A stretch of DNA of 64,000 nucleotides from Scoparia ambigualis (lineage: Eukaryota > Arthropoda > Insecta > Lepidoptera > Crambidae). The translations under genes and the position numbers were made by a program. Under the pieces are notes generated by a model. That model was given only the letters and a program-made list of their open reading frames with translations. It was not told the DNA's origin and did no database searches. This document shows, piece after piece, positions 1 through 9,821 of this stretch. Every line of letters begins with the position of its first letter. The first letter of the stretch is position 1. The DNA is taken from NCBI GenBank assembly GCA_963921215.1, contig OY992503.1, positions 13,392,001 through 13,456,000 of the forward strand. Direction: 5' to 3'.

Positions 1-1
1 T

Positions 2-115
2 CAAGAATCTGAACGACATAACAAAATGATGGAAGCTGTCGCTCTTGGAAAAGGATTGTATATCAAGCCTCATAAAAAAGGAACTGGTTTATACCTTAAT
101 CCTTCAAAAAACTAA
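2..115 (+). CDS. C-terminal end of a left-truncated Polinton-type ORF
   Basis: An open frame enters from the left edge and stops with TAA at 113-115. It is basic and glycine-rich, with GKGLYIKP and KGTGLYLNP motifs near the end. It lies directly before the protease frame of the viral element. Its short basic, glycine-rich tail would suit a small core or minor virion protein, but I cannot name it. Its beginning is outside the window. Position and strand agree with the capsid block downstream. Confidence 0.4.
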   Translation, partial: QESERHNKMMEAVALGKGLYIKPHKKGTGLYLNPSKN

Positions 116-486
116 TTAAACGGCTGCCCAGGCGACCTCTTACAAACTTAGATATTTTGGAGCATGCTACTGACATTCCGTACTTTCGAAGAGTTTTCAT
201 GAGAGATTCACTTCCATCTAAACCAAGAAAAATAGAGTGTGCTATTGTAAATTTAGATAGTTCTCAGAATCCTGGAACTCACTGGGTAGCCTACGTTAAG
301 GAAAATGGTTACTGTGAATATTATGATAGTTTTGGGAATTTATAGCCGCCATTAGAATTAATTAAATATTTAAGGCGTATTTCAATAAACTATAATTACG
401 TTCAGTATCAAGCGTTTGGTACAATAAACTGCGGTCACCTTTGTTTGAAATTTTTAAGAGACTATTGGAAAAGATATATATATTAA
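100..486 (+). pseudogene. Adenovirus-type cysteine protease of a Polinton/adintovirus-like element, broken
   Basis: In the family this maturation protease cleaves virion proteins during assembly. The frame is open from 100 with no ATG in sight. It shows the His motif GTHWVAY, then an acidic residue in YYDSFG, and after a break the Gln and Cys region (QYQAFGTINCGHLC), the usual order of the His-Asp-Gln-Cys site. A TAG at 343-345 interrupts the frame between the acidic residue and the catalytic Cys (codon 430-432). The same frame then stays open to TAA at 484-486. With the nucleophile cut off and no start codon, this copy cannot make an active enzyme. It leads the plus-strand capsid block. Identification rests on motif order and neighbours. 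Confidence 0.75.
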
Positions 487-516
487 GAACGCAAAAAATA
501 AAGTATTAGTACACAA

Positions 517-1191
517 ATGTCCTTCACTGTGTCGATAACTGGCAGGGGGGAATCTTTGACCACAAACTATTCCCCTACTTTACAACTACGCGGAGAATAT
601 GAGTGTGGGCTCTTATATTTTTCTACTTTTAATTCAATTCCTAATATAGATGAAAGAAACAATAAATTTTATTATGGCAAAAATGAAGTCATCCAAATAC
701 CTGAAGGATCCTATGAACTTCAAGATATTTGCGATTTTCTTAAAAGTAACATTAAAAATGCTGCTTTGAAATTGACTTGCAATAATAATACAATGAAAAC
801 TAGTATTTTCTGTTCGGAAAATGTTAACTTTGATAAAAAAGACTCACTTGGCAAAGTTTTGGGTTTTGGTATGGAACCCGTTAAGGCTAATATAAGTACC
901 GAATCTCGGTATCCTGTCAGCATTTCACCAACAACTGTCGTACGCATCGAATGCGATGTAATCAGCGGATCATTTGTGAACGGGAAAGCAAGTCATATAA
1001 TTTATGAATTTGTACCAAACGTACCACCTGGATATAGAATTATTGAAATACCTAAAAACTTAATTTACTTTCCTGTCAATCAAAGTTCAATAAGTGCTAT
1101 TAATATAAGACTATTAGACGCTGAAAATAAGCAAATCAACTTACGCGGTGAAGAAGTACAGCTGTGTTTACACTTAAAAAAAATTAGCTAA
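517..1191 (+). CDS. Penton-like minor capsid protein (predicted) of the Polinton-type element
   Basis: Intact 224-codon ORF with an ATG at 517, 31 bases after the protease frame ends. The N-terminus has a TNYSPTLQLRGEYECGLL motif, followed by FYYGKNEVIQIPEGSYEL. This pair recurs in arthropod Polinton-type gene clusters just upstream of the major capsid gene. Length, beta-rich composition and position fit the single-jelly-roll minor capsid (penton) protein, but no residue-level signature proves this. It has no signal peptide or membrane segment. It is one of only two large ORFs of the element without an internal stop, which may be chance. The role is an inference from family and context. Confidence 0.6.
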   Translation: MSFTVSITGRGESLTTNYSPTLQLRGEYECGLLYFSTFNSIPNIDERNNKFYYGKNEVIQIPEGSYELQDICDFLKSNIKNAALKLTCNNNTMKTSIFCSENVNFDKKDSLGKVLGFGMEPVKANISTESRYPVSISPTTVVRIECDVISGSFVNGKASHIIYEFVPNVPPGYRIIEIPKNLIYFPVNQSSISAINIRLLDAENKQINLRGEEVQLCLHLKKIS

Positions 1192-1331
1192 ATTTCAATA
1201 AAAACGCATCTGCTTGTATTATTCGAGTCAGTTCTAAAAGATCATTTCATAGAGGAGCACCACCTCAGTTTAAAAAGAAGCTAACTAAAACCAATAAAGA
1301 ATTTTTAAAGTTTCTCGGTTTGTTAAAATGA
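1189..1331 (+). other. Short basic open frame between penton-like and capsid genes
   Basis: After the 224-codon ORF, a different frame is open for about 45 codons with a basic C-terminus (HRGAPPQFKKKLTKTNKEF). It ends in TGA at 1329-1331, overlapping the ATG of the capsid frame (ATGA). There is no ATG in it, so it is either the tail of a decayed small gene or an exon-like remnant. The ATGA overlap is repeated at the next gene junction (2527), which suggests a compact viral layout. Confidence 0.35.
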
Positions 1332-2530
1332 ATATTATAAATATATCTCATCCGGCTTCATACGATAACAGCATTGAAAGTTTTGAATATCATTCGTACA
1401 AACCATACGTGACAAGTTTCAACAAGAATGATGAAATACGGATCCCGATTAATCAGCAAGACCTGTACGTTTTGCCAGCACTCAGCAGTTTGTATATTGA
1501 AGGCAGAGTCGATGTGTTTAACCATAACAGCATTACCAAGGAAAACGATAGAGTACCAAGTGTGCATTTTGTAAATAACCCCGCATTATTTCTTTTTCAA
1601 GACATTCGATATGAACTAAACGGAGTAGAAATAGATAAAGTTAAAAATGCAGGAGTTACCACAACAATAAAATCTTATCTTTCGTTGAATGCAAACGAGT
1701 CCAAATGCGCAAGCGTTTGGGGCTGGTCTCCCACAGGTTCGACCACTGTTAGTAACGGAGTCTTTTCAGCTTCTATACCCCTGAATAAAGTATTAGGTTT
1801 TGCAGAAGATTATGAAAAAATTATTATATACTGTAAACATGAATTGGTATTATTGAGAAGTAATACAAATCTCAACGCCTTAAAATTAAATTCCGGGGAA
1901 GATGTGGAAGATATAATTATAAATAAAATTGTCTGGAGAGTTCCCCACGTTAAAGTGTCAGACCGCGAAAGAATTAATTTATTAAAACACTTAGAAAAGG
2001 ATCGTGCTGTAACAGTGGCATTTCGTAATTGGGACTTGTATGAATATCCATTACTACCTAAACCACGTAAACATACTTGGTCTATCAAAACTTCATCGCA
2101 AATTGAGAAACCGTGATACGTTGTTATTGCTTTACAAACTAACCGTAAAAATAATGCGGAAATGTCAATGGCAGAGTTCGATCATTGCTATATACGCGAC
2201 GTTAGAGTCTTTTTAAATACATCGTATTACCCGTATGAAGGGTTGAATATAAATTTTGCTAACAATATGTTTTCATTAATATACGAGCAGTATGCAAGGT
2301 TCCAACAGTCTTATTACGGACGTCGAGCGGAGCCGTTGTTAAGTTTGAAGGACTTTAAAGACTTTGCTCCTTTATTCGTCATTGACTGTTCTCGCCAACA
2401 CGAAACTTTAAAGGGATCGATCGAAACTGATCAAGAAGTACCTGATCAGACTGCTGCATATTGTCTTATACTGAACGATAGTATATTTGAATATAAACCA
2501 CTTAGCAGCATCGTTAAAAAACTATCATGA
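1328..2530 (+). pseudogene. Major capsid protein-like gene (F54H12.2-like family), split by one in-frame stop
   Basis: One frame runs from ATG 1328 to TGA 2528-2530, about 400 codons, with a single in-frame TGA at 2114-2116. The N-terminal part (262 codons) has FLFQDIRYELNGVEID and a tryptophan-rich WGWSP segment. The C-terminal part (seen from an ATG at 2162) has PYEGLNINFANN, FVIDCSRQ and QTAAYCLILND. These motifs mark the arthropod/nematode family annotated as F54H12.2-like, which accompanies protein-primed PolB genes in Polintons. In that context it is taken as the double-jelly-roll capsid protein. The rest of the frame is open, so the break looks like a point change. I have not modelled the fold, so the capsid role is a family-based inference. 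Confidence 0.65.
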
Positions 2531-3078
2531 ATAACGATACTATTAGTATTATTGTAGATGTGCAAGGTTTCAAAGATCAAAATAATGAATTGATATTAAA
2601 AGAATTAGTAATAGGCACATCAGTGCACACTCAAATATTCTTAATAAAACCACCATTTCCATTTTCTGCTCTGACTCTTGAAGAAAGGAAACACGTTTGG
2701 TGGATAGAGAGAAACAGAGGATACCGATGGAGCGAGGGACATATTGACTACAAAGAATTTAAAAGACTTATCAAACCATACTTGAATGAGCGCAAAATCA
2801 TTGTGAAAGGTGAAGAAAAAGTTAAGTGGGTCCGAGAATTATGTGGACATGAGAATGTTTTAGATATAAGTAATAAAGGTTTACCTAATTTAGAAACACT
2901 AAGTAAACTCTATTGTAAAGATATGTTTGCATACAATTGTTTTAACCATATGAAATATTGTGCATTAAGAAATGTTATATGTATTAAGAAATGGTTGATA
3001 GATAATAATAAATGGTGTATTGAAAATAATGTAAGTATTTTAATAATGTTTTTTGTTGTTGTAATAATAATGAAATAG
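2527..3078 (+). CDS. Conserved accessory protein of arthropod Polinton-type elements, function unknown
   Basis: Intact 183-codon ORF whose ATG overlaps the capsid stop (ATGA at 2527-2530). It starts with IIVDVQGFKDQNNELILKEL, continues with FLIKPPFPF and a tryptophan-rich stretch (HVWWIERNRGYRWSEG), and has a Cys/His-containing C-terminal third (YCKDMF, CFNHMKYCALRN). Similar proteins with the DVQGF start and KPPFPF motif recur beside capsid genes in arthropod elements. The DVQGF start and overall plan recall an RNase H-like fold, but I cannot identify a complete acidic triad. The last ~14 residues are strongly hydrophobic (SILIMFFVVVIIMK) and could anchor in a membrane or be read-through past the original end. 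Confidence 0.5.
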   Translation: MNNDTISIIVDVQGFKDQNNELILKELVIGTSVHTQIFLIKPPFPFSALTLEERKHVWWIERNRGYRWSEGHIDYKEFKRLIKPYLNERKIIVKGEEKVKWVRELCGHENVLDISNKGLPNLETLSKLYCKDMFAYNCFNHMKYCALRNVICIKKWLIDNNKWCIENNVSILIMFFVVVIIMK

Positions 3079-3195
3079 CTAAGCAATGAAATTTCTTTTA
3101 TTTTTATTCTTAAAAATATAAGTGGATTTACTGAATGAAATAAAATAAAATAAGTAAATAGTAGAAAGAAATTGAAACGACAATATTGCTTAATA

Positions 3196-4030
3196 AGAAA
3201 TAATTTTATTATAATAAACATATATACCTTAACACAATCAATTATTAATATTAAAGAATAATTACAAAAATACAGCACAGTTTACCAACTAATTACTGAA
3301 CAGTTGTTGTTTAATTTTTATATGTAAGTATAATTTTATCATTTTTTTTTGACGACCTCCTTGGTCGAGTGGTTTGTACACCGGTTTTCATGGTGTCGCC
3401 ATCTCTGAGGTCCCGGGTTCGATCCCCGGTCGGGTCAATTTAGAAATTATTGTTTTTCTAAATTGTCTCGGGTCTGGGTGTTTTCTATGTATAATAAGTA
3501 TGTATTTAAGTATTTTAAGTAAGTTTATCCGTTGTCTAGTAACCATTTAACGAGTTTCTTCGAAGCTTCTCTTGGGCTAGATAATTGGTGTGATTGTAGG
3601 AAAGATTTATTTATTTATTTATTTATTATTATTTTATTTACAAATTGTAAATAATAAATATTACAGAAAAGTAATTCGTTATGGTTACACTACACATACA
3701 AAATTGAGTAAATTAAAATAATCTAAATTAAATAGATTCATTACAATATATTTTCTTAAAAAATATTATTTTATTATAATAAACAAATATGAATAAACAA
3801 AATCAATTATTAGTAATAAAGAATAATTACAAAATATAGCACAATTCCAATACTGAACAGTTGTTGTTTAATTTTTATAAGTAAGTATAGTTTTATTATT
3901 TTATTTACTAATTGTTTATCATAATATTACAGAAAAGTAATTCATTACGGTTACACACTCACACACAAAATTGAGTAAAATAAATTGATTAAATAGATTC
4001 ATTACATATTTTTTACACAAAATCACAAAC
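3196..4030. repeat. Tandem duplication (~280 bp unit) with a SINE inserted in the first copy
   Basis: The AT-rich block at 3196-3345 plus 3638-3765 is repeated at 3768-3900 plus 3903-4030. Shared landmarks include TACTGAACAGTTGTTG and ATTACAGAAAAGTAATTC. The first copy is split by the tRNA-headed SINE at 3351-3606. The unit lies in the gap between the convergent capsid and polymerase genes and has no coding potential. Confidence 0.75.
3351..3606 (+). repeat. tRNA-headed SINE, copy 1
   Basis: The head has pol III box A (TGGTCGAGTGG) and box B (GGTTCGATCCC) spaced as in a tRNA. It is followed by a ~170 bp body ending near GGGCTAGATAATTGGTGTGA and an A/T-rich tail with TTTA repeats. A near-identical copy lies in reverse at 54257-54509, and a third, disrupted copy at 55319-56030, which proves it is dispersed. 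The acceptor-stem halves pair poorly, so it is not a functional tRNA gene. Confidence 0.85.
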
Positions 4031-4288
4031 TGAATACTGTGCACTAACAACAATGTTTTTTTCATCCGGTAATGTTTCAGTTATTGAACTATATACATAC
4101 ACTCAACATATAATTTTTAATTTTACATTTAAATATATAGAAAAAAAAAATTCTTACAATTTTAAACAAGAGTGGTACGTTATGTATAGAGCAGCGTCGC
4201 ATACGTGTATATATAGAGTTATGAACAAGTCTCGTTGCAATATGAAAAAACTAATAATAATTAATACATACCCAAATTATTGTGAAAT

Positions 4289-4546
4289 TTAGAAGCCCAG
4301 ATGTCTCTCGTTGCGTGCTGCAATTTCCGCATTAATGTCGCACATTAACTGATACGTATTTAATAGCACTCCGTCCTGGTGATTGTTCACTATATACTGC
4401 GTTTTAGCACGAGTTTGGAACTCAATTTCATCAGACTTGTCGATACCTTCCAGGATCTGAACTTTTATAACATATTTAGGAAGGTCCTTTTTTATATTAT
4501 CTATAGTAATCATAACACTTGCACACTGTGTTATATGGTTAGACAT
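4289..4546 (-). CDS. Hypothetical 85-codon ORF between capsid and polymerase genes
   Basis: ATG at 4546, stop at 4289. The product is small and soluble with no membrane segment. It has mixed charge, with a central IKKDLPKYVIKVQILEG and a C-terminal AEIAARNERHLGF. I do not recognise it. It lies on the polymerase strand inside the viral element and could be a small accessory gene of the element or a chance ORF. The 85 codons in very AT-rich DNA are mildly better than random. Confidence 0.3.
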   Translation of the reverse strand: MSNHITQCASVMITIDNIKKDLPKYVIKVQILEGIDKSDEIEFQTRAKTQYIVNNHQDGVLLNTYQLMCDINAEIAARNERHLGF

Positions 4547-4625
4547 CTTGAGCAACTAATGAAGTGAACGGAACGAGATCGCGGACTGAACTGAAATATT
4601 CGTTATGTCTTTTAGCGATAAAGTT

Positions 4626-4956
4626 CTGTTGAACTGTCAGAACCTGCATTATTGCAAGCTTGCTATTTAGAGTTGCACGTGCGCGTTGCGCAAACATGAA
4701 AACAAACGCTTATCGCTTCTAGGTATATGAAACAGAGCGCATTTTTGCTCGATACAACAATTTCAAGTGAGAACCTGCAAATTGCCAGCTTGCACTTTTA
4801 GCATTTAGCGATAAGGTACCATGACGTCAAGCGCGTTTTGTATGCTACTGTTTCATGTCAGAACTTGTATTATTGCAAGCTAGCGGTTAAGAGTAAGTTG
4901 CATGTGTGGCATTGCGCAAGCATAGGAACACACGTTTATTGCTTCCAGTTATATGA
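4626..4956. repeat. Imperfect direct repeats of ~105 bp, about 220 bp apart
   Basis: 4626-4730 and 4849-4956 share an ordered series of short matches: GTCAGAACYTG, TATTGCAAGCT, TTGCGCAA, CGYTTATYGCTTC and TATATGA. A partial third copy is seen at 4768-4830 (GAGAACCTGCAA, GCCAGCTTGCA). The repeats lie upstream of the minus-strand small ORF at 4289-4546. They could be a duplicated regulatory region of the element, but this is inference. Confidence 0.55.
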
Positions 4957-5393
4957 CAATAAAATAGGCAGCAAAAGGTGTGGGGTGGTAAAAGGCGGTA
5001 GAAATGAATGCAACATCGAATTTTAAATAGGTAATTTATTATTTTAGATAGATATACAATTACAATATTGATAAATACAAATTACAGGTGCACAATTTCT
5101 TAACAGAAAATTTATTACATAAGTATTTAACCTTTTGTTTACCGGACGACACATTTATGTGTCATTGGCAATACATTATCTATTGTGTCTGGTATTACGA
5201 CAACCGAGGCGTAGCAGGTAAGTAATAACAATTAAGATAAATACAGGTTAAAGGTAGAAGACAAATTACAGGCACACAAATTCTTAATTACATAGTTTTT
5301 ATTTTTTAGCGTCATTTCTATACAAATCGATATAAATTTCCATTAATCTATAACATGGAGGTAACAAACTAACACTAGGCATATATTTATCAA
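4957..5393. other. AT-rich non-coding stretch between element genes
   Basis: No coding signal. A short motif (GATAAATACA...ACAAATTACAGG, then CACAA.TTCTTAA) occurs near 5069-5105 and again near 5240-5290, a weak internal duplication. It probably represents intergenic DNA downstream of the polymerase gene. Confidence 0.4.
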
Positions 5394-8300
5394 TTAAGGA
5401 GTTATTGAATGATGTCCCCATGACAAAGTCGTTACATTATCTTTTAGAATAAAACGCTTATCATCTTTTCTGGATAAAGCAATTTTGTTTTGTTCCTGTG
5501 TAAAAACTTCATGTTTAATAGATTTAAAATAAAGGTTTTTTTTTTAAATCCGAACCAGATGACAAAGTGTTTACGTAATCAACAAATTGCAATTGTTTGG
5601 TGACCGGTTTCTTTACGCCTTTTGCTTTTTTATATTCAAAGTCATTTGTTTTTATGCTATACAATTTTGATCTTAGTCCAACAAATTCTAACAATATTTT
5701 TCCACCTAGCTCATCTTTAAAGAGCCCAGGAACTTTTTTATTATTTAGAGCAATTTTGTAACAGTTTGTTGATGGATGGATGGACTAGTATCAAAATATT
5801 GTAAGAAGTTCGACTTTAAGTCAGAATAAAAATCTTGTGTACTAATAGAATATAATAAACTGTCCGTGTCCGTATAGCAAAGAGATATATTACTTTTGTA
5901 AAATTTTTTCATTACGGAGTAATGGAAATCATACATATGGCTTTTAGACAGTTCTAAGACCGAAAAGCCTATGTAAATTGGTTTATCTAAAATAACCTTT
6001 TCTCTTTTTAGTTGAATTGCTACCAAATTTTCTCCAAAAATGCTAGCACTATGAAAATTCGGACGCGCAATGAGTTGTTCAGCAGAGTAATATTTTTTTG
6101 TTTTGTTTCTAGTATCATTCCACCGAGTTACCAGCTTCACGTCAACTCGGAGCTCTGTGTCTTCCAATGTTTTCCCAAAGATGCTATTGTTTAGCAGTTT
6201 GAAAAAATCTTGTTCAAACAACGAGTTCGTCTTTTGTCGTAACTCCGTGTTTAAGTCAATATATTTTTTTTAAATAAGGACTTTGTTTGAGTTTTATAAC
6301 TCTGTGAATATTTTTTAGACGCATGCCATGTTTTAAACATGTTTTTAAATGAATGTAATGTATAACATAATAAAACTTGTCATATAAATTCGGTATAAGT
6401 TTTTTGCATTTTGAACCGGGAGGGCCAAAATGTTCTGCACATAATGGAAGATCATTGTGTAAATCATGTAGTTCTACTGGATATTCCAAATCTACTTCTA
6501 AAACGTATCCGTAATTGCTGTCGTCTGGAACATTCATTATTTGTAGTTGACTTATTTCTTCTTTATTAAGAAAAGTAAATTGAGAGTGAGGTAAATATCC
6601 ACACATTGCGAATCCATATAAATTGTTACAATCAATATATATTAAATAATTACTTGGTTGAGTAGAGTCAACATTTATTGTATACTTATTATTGGACCTA
6701 GCATATCTTTTCGAGCATAAACAAATACCCCCGCGAATGCCTTTTTGTATCATGCGTATGATTTCTAAATCCGAAATAAGTTCTAGTTGAACTTTTGTTT
6801 TCAAAAGCATTGCATCAAAGCTAAGGCTCGGAGCAGTAAGATAAAATGCGGGATCTAAAGAATAATTTTCTTTACATGTTTTACGAAAAGTCTCAAAAAT
6901 ATCTGCAAGTAATAAGACGTCGCTCTTAACATATAAATCCGTATATTCCCCAAGGTTTTTTATGTTAAAATAATTCCAAACTTCTTTAGCATGTTCATAG
7001 TCACACTCGGATATAAACTCATTTGTAAGATTACTGAAGAAGCTTTCTTTTGGTGGTAGACTAGTTTCTTCATACGTGTCCCAGCTAGTCATATAATCGT
7101 AGGGGTAGACACCTTTTCTACGTAACAAATTAAATTGCTTTCGATGTTTACAGCTTCTATAAAGATTTGTTAAATCTTTTTCCTCTAAATTTTTTGCTAA
7201 CTGTTCTAAACTTGCACCCAAGAACTTAAATGAATCGACAAATCGCACTGATGCAAATTTGTCATCTGAAATATGTATAAATTTAGTAAATGAAATATAG
7301 TTTTCTTTATTTTTCGGTATAACTTTGATTGCACCTGGTATTAGACTTAGTTCACGAATAAACATATGGCAATCGTAACCTGCCAAGTTGTGGAAAAACA
7401 CGGGAACAAATTTAGGCAACTGAAATTTGAGGTTGCAATAGGAATGCGCTGCGCCTCTGTACTTTCCTGTAAAATGACAATGATCTTTCACTTTGTCCGA
7501 TATTAATAATTTAGAACACAAATAACAGTATTCGGCACTATTAAAACTTATTTTATCATCATCATTCAGTATAATTGGTTCAGGGTTTTCTGACTTATCA
7601 CAAAGTATGTTATAGAGAGCTTTTACGTCCTTTTGCAAAAGAAATACAAATTTTTCAGCGCAATCTTTACCACGGTAAGATACTAAACGATTTAACGAGC
7701 TATCATAATTACAAACAATATAATAAGCAAAAGCGGCCGGCATATGTTTTTGAATATTCAAAGTACAATTTCCAGTTTTTAGGTTTTCATCACACGGCAG
7801 TAAAAATGACTCAAAGTCAGCATATATTACAAAAGGTACATTTTGCATACGTTGGTAATTTTGGAATTGAAGAATAGTGCCACTCTCAGGTAAAACAGTC
7901 GAAACACCACCGCAGACATGTTGTTCGTATACACTGGCAGTTTTAAAAAACATTAAACAATCATCGCAAAAGTAAATTTTAACATGATGCTTCGTAATTT
8001 GGTTTCTCAGTAACTTTGGCAAATTTTTTATGGCAATAGTGGGACATGGACTCATTTTGTAATAGCAACATGTTAATATGGTGTGTTTTACGTGAACTTG
8101 TTTTGTACAACGGACCTGTAATTTTATTTATGTTCAATCCATAAATATTGATACTAATGTTATTATTATTATTTTCGAATGTCTTAATGTCAGTTAAGGA
8201 TACTGGAAACGTAATATTACTCAAATCTAACACTGTACTAAAGTGAGGGTATGATTTCACACGGCAAGCATTTTTTTTTGCAGGGTATAACGCAGCCATT

Positions 8301-8950
8301 ATTGTCCACGCAAAACAATAATCATCATTATTTCTTACATTTATGCAGGCCTTTTTGGCTTTTATTGATTTAGGTAATTCTATAAAAGATGAACCCTTTA
8401 GTGGGGAATACTTATTAATGTTCACTTCAACATACAAAATATTTAACAAAGACCAACCGCTATCTTTCTCTTGAAATTCATCCACTTTTTTACTAAGGAC
8501 ATCTGTAATTTTTTGTAAAAATTCTTTGAAATCATTACTTTGATGTAAAGATATATTTTGAGTGGCGAATGATTTAATTTCTATAGTATCGTCTTAAGGC
8601 AAGGTAACTTGGATAAATATCTCTATGTTTACCCTTATATTGGTATAGGTCGCGAGCGGTGTATCGAGCAGGCGTCTCAGCCTGTCAGCGCAGGCGTGCA
8701 AATAGCGCGCGGGCGATATGTTCGTCGACGCCGCCGCCGACGCCGGCGTCGGCGTGCCGTGAGACACTTGGTCCCGTACGCGATACGAAGCAATCCGACT
8801 GCGGAACGCGGAGCTAATTTTCTCAATTCCGGTTTCAACTAAGATTGCGGAGTTATTTTCATGAATGATGCTTCGTAAATGTCCTGGTAAAGCTTTTCGT
8901 TGTATTAGTATCTGACAATCTGAGCAAAAAACATCATTAATTTTACTCAT
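5394..8950 (-). pseudogene. Protein-primed family B DNA polymerase (Polinton/adintovirus type), with stops and frameshifts
   Basis: ATG at 8950; coding similarity continues to TAA at 5394-5396, about 1185 codons. The order is as follows. An N-terminal CxxC zinc-finger-like start (FCSDCQ). A domain with SGWSLLNILYVEVNINKY and ELPKSIKAKKACINV. A Cys/His module (YCYLCSKLL, HCHFTGKYRGAAHSYCN). The 3'-5' exonuclease motifs YADFESF, NLAGYDCHMF and KSDVLLLAD. Then the polymerase motifs IDCNNLYG, NNSIFGK and YTDTDS. Breaks: an in-frame TAA at 8594-8596, a frame change around 7980-8055, another around 6221-6256 and another near 5760-5775. The frame is otherwise well preserved, so the element died fairly recently. 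In the family this enzyme replicates the element from a protein primer. Confidence 0.9.
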
Positions 8951-9099
8951 GTTTTTTAATAAAAAATTAGGACTTTTTAAAACAATAATTACTTTATTAG
9001 AATTATATCATTCTTTCCTAACTTCAACGTATTTAAGATACGGTATAAACAATAATATTTTTATACTTAGATTATTTTTAATTACTTACTTACTTACAA

Positions 9100-9545
9100 T
9101 TATACACCTACATATTACAATTGAACAAAATTATATACTAATAGATTGTATTATAATAATGTCTTCACTTCGACAAAAAAATGACAATTGAACAGAGGAA
9201 GTGTAAGAAATATTATTTATTTATTTTTGTTTCCATAAAACACTGTCCCCTTATCAAATTTATTTTTACCTTCTGTGAATAATTGTTTAATCAAACTCCA
9301 CTCCCACCAATTACAATTGTATATCCTTATTATAATTGAACAAAATTATATACTATTATATGATTAATTAATATGTCTTTAAACCAATTGAAAATTAAAT
9401 GAAATTCGAATAGAGGAAGTGTAAGAAATATACATTAAGTATTATTTATTTCGTTTTGTCCCCATAAAACACTGCCTCCTTATGAAATTTCTTTTTACCT
9501 TCTGTAAATAATTTTTTAATTAAGCTCCACTCTGCTGAATTTTGG
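9100..9545. repeat. Tandem duplication of the host gene 3' end (~222 bp unit)
   Basis: 9100-9310 and 9322-9545 are diverged copies. Both hold AATTGAACAAAATTATATACTA, GAGGAAGTGTAAGAAATAT, CCATAAAACACTG and a stretch matching the last ~30 codons of the exon at 9446-9821. The left copy is therefore a pseudo-exon end plus 3' UTR. It also shows that the viral element must end to the left of ~9100. Confidence 0.7.
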
Positions 9546-9821
9546 TGGACTTGCAGCCGTAGATGCGCGCTCGCCTTCTCCCAACGATCACGTGAGTTGA
9601 CATCGACAATGTCGGCCACTTGGTATGCGCGTACTTCAAAAAATAGGTCCCCCTCCAGCTGAGCGGCCTGGCGCAGGACGCCGCCTGCTACGCGCTTTGT
9701 CAGCGACGACCACAGCTGCGACGGTTTAGGTGCTCTTGCCGGCTCCTTTTCGTCGCCGAAGAGGTCAGCAATCAATGACTGTGAAGTTTGTGACTGTTGT
9801 GCAATTTCGTCTGCAGCAGGA
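9446..9821 (-). CDS. Last coding exon of an unrecognised host gene
   Basis: Minus-strand exon with an acceptor CAG at 9822-9824 preceded by a T-rich tract, and stop TAA at 9446-9448. It encodes ~125 residues: a Gln/Ser-rich start, an acidic stretch (LIADLFGDEKEP), then an amphipathic part with LWSSLTKRVAGGVLRQAAQ and DRWEKASAHLRL, and a basic end (EGKKKFHKEAVFYGDKTK). I do not recognise the family. The splice phase (one base carried in) fits the exons at 10204-10272 and 16388-16480 exactly, which is the main reason to believe the model. Upstream exons, including the start codon, were not found. The protein is charged and probably nuclear. Confidence 0.65.

Noticed and set aside
3354..3437. 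Apparent tRNA gene (boxes A and B present)
   Set aside because: The acceptor stem pairs poorly and the same head with a common body recurs at 54257-54509 and 55942-56028, so it is a SINE head.
8609..8842. Open frame with a run of arginines
   Set aside because: It is the reverse of the GC-rich part of the polymerase gene, a shadow frame.
1..9100. The Polinton-type element as a currently infectious or active virus
   Set aside because: Protease, capsid and polymerase genes all carry stops or frame changes, and it is interrupted by a SINE.
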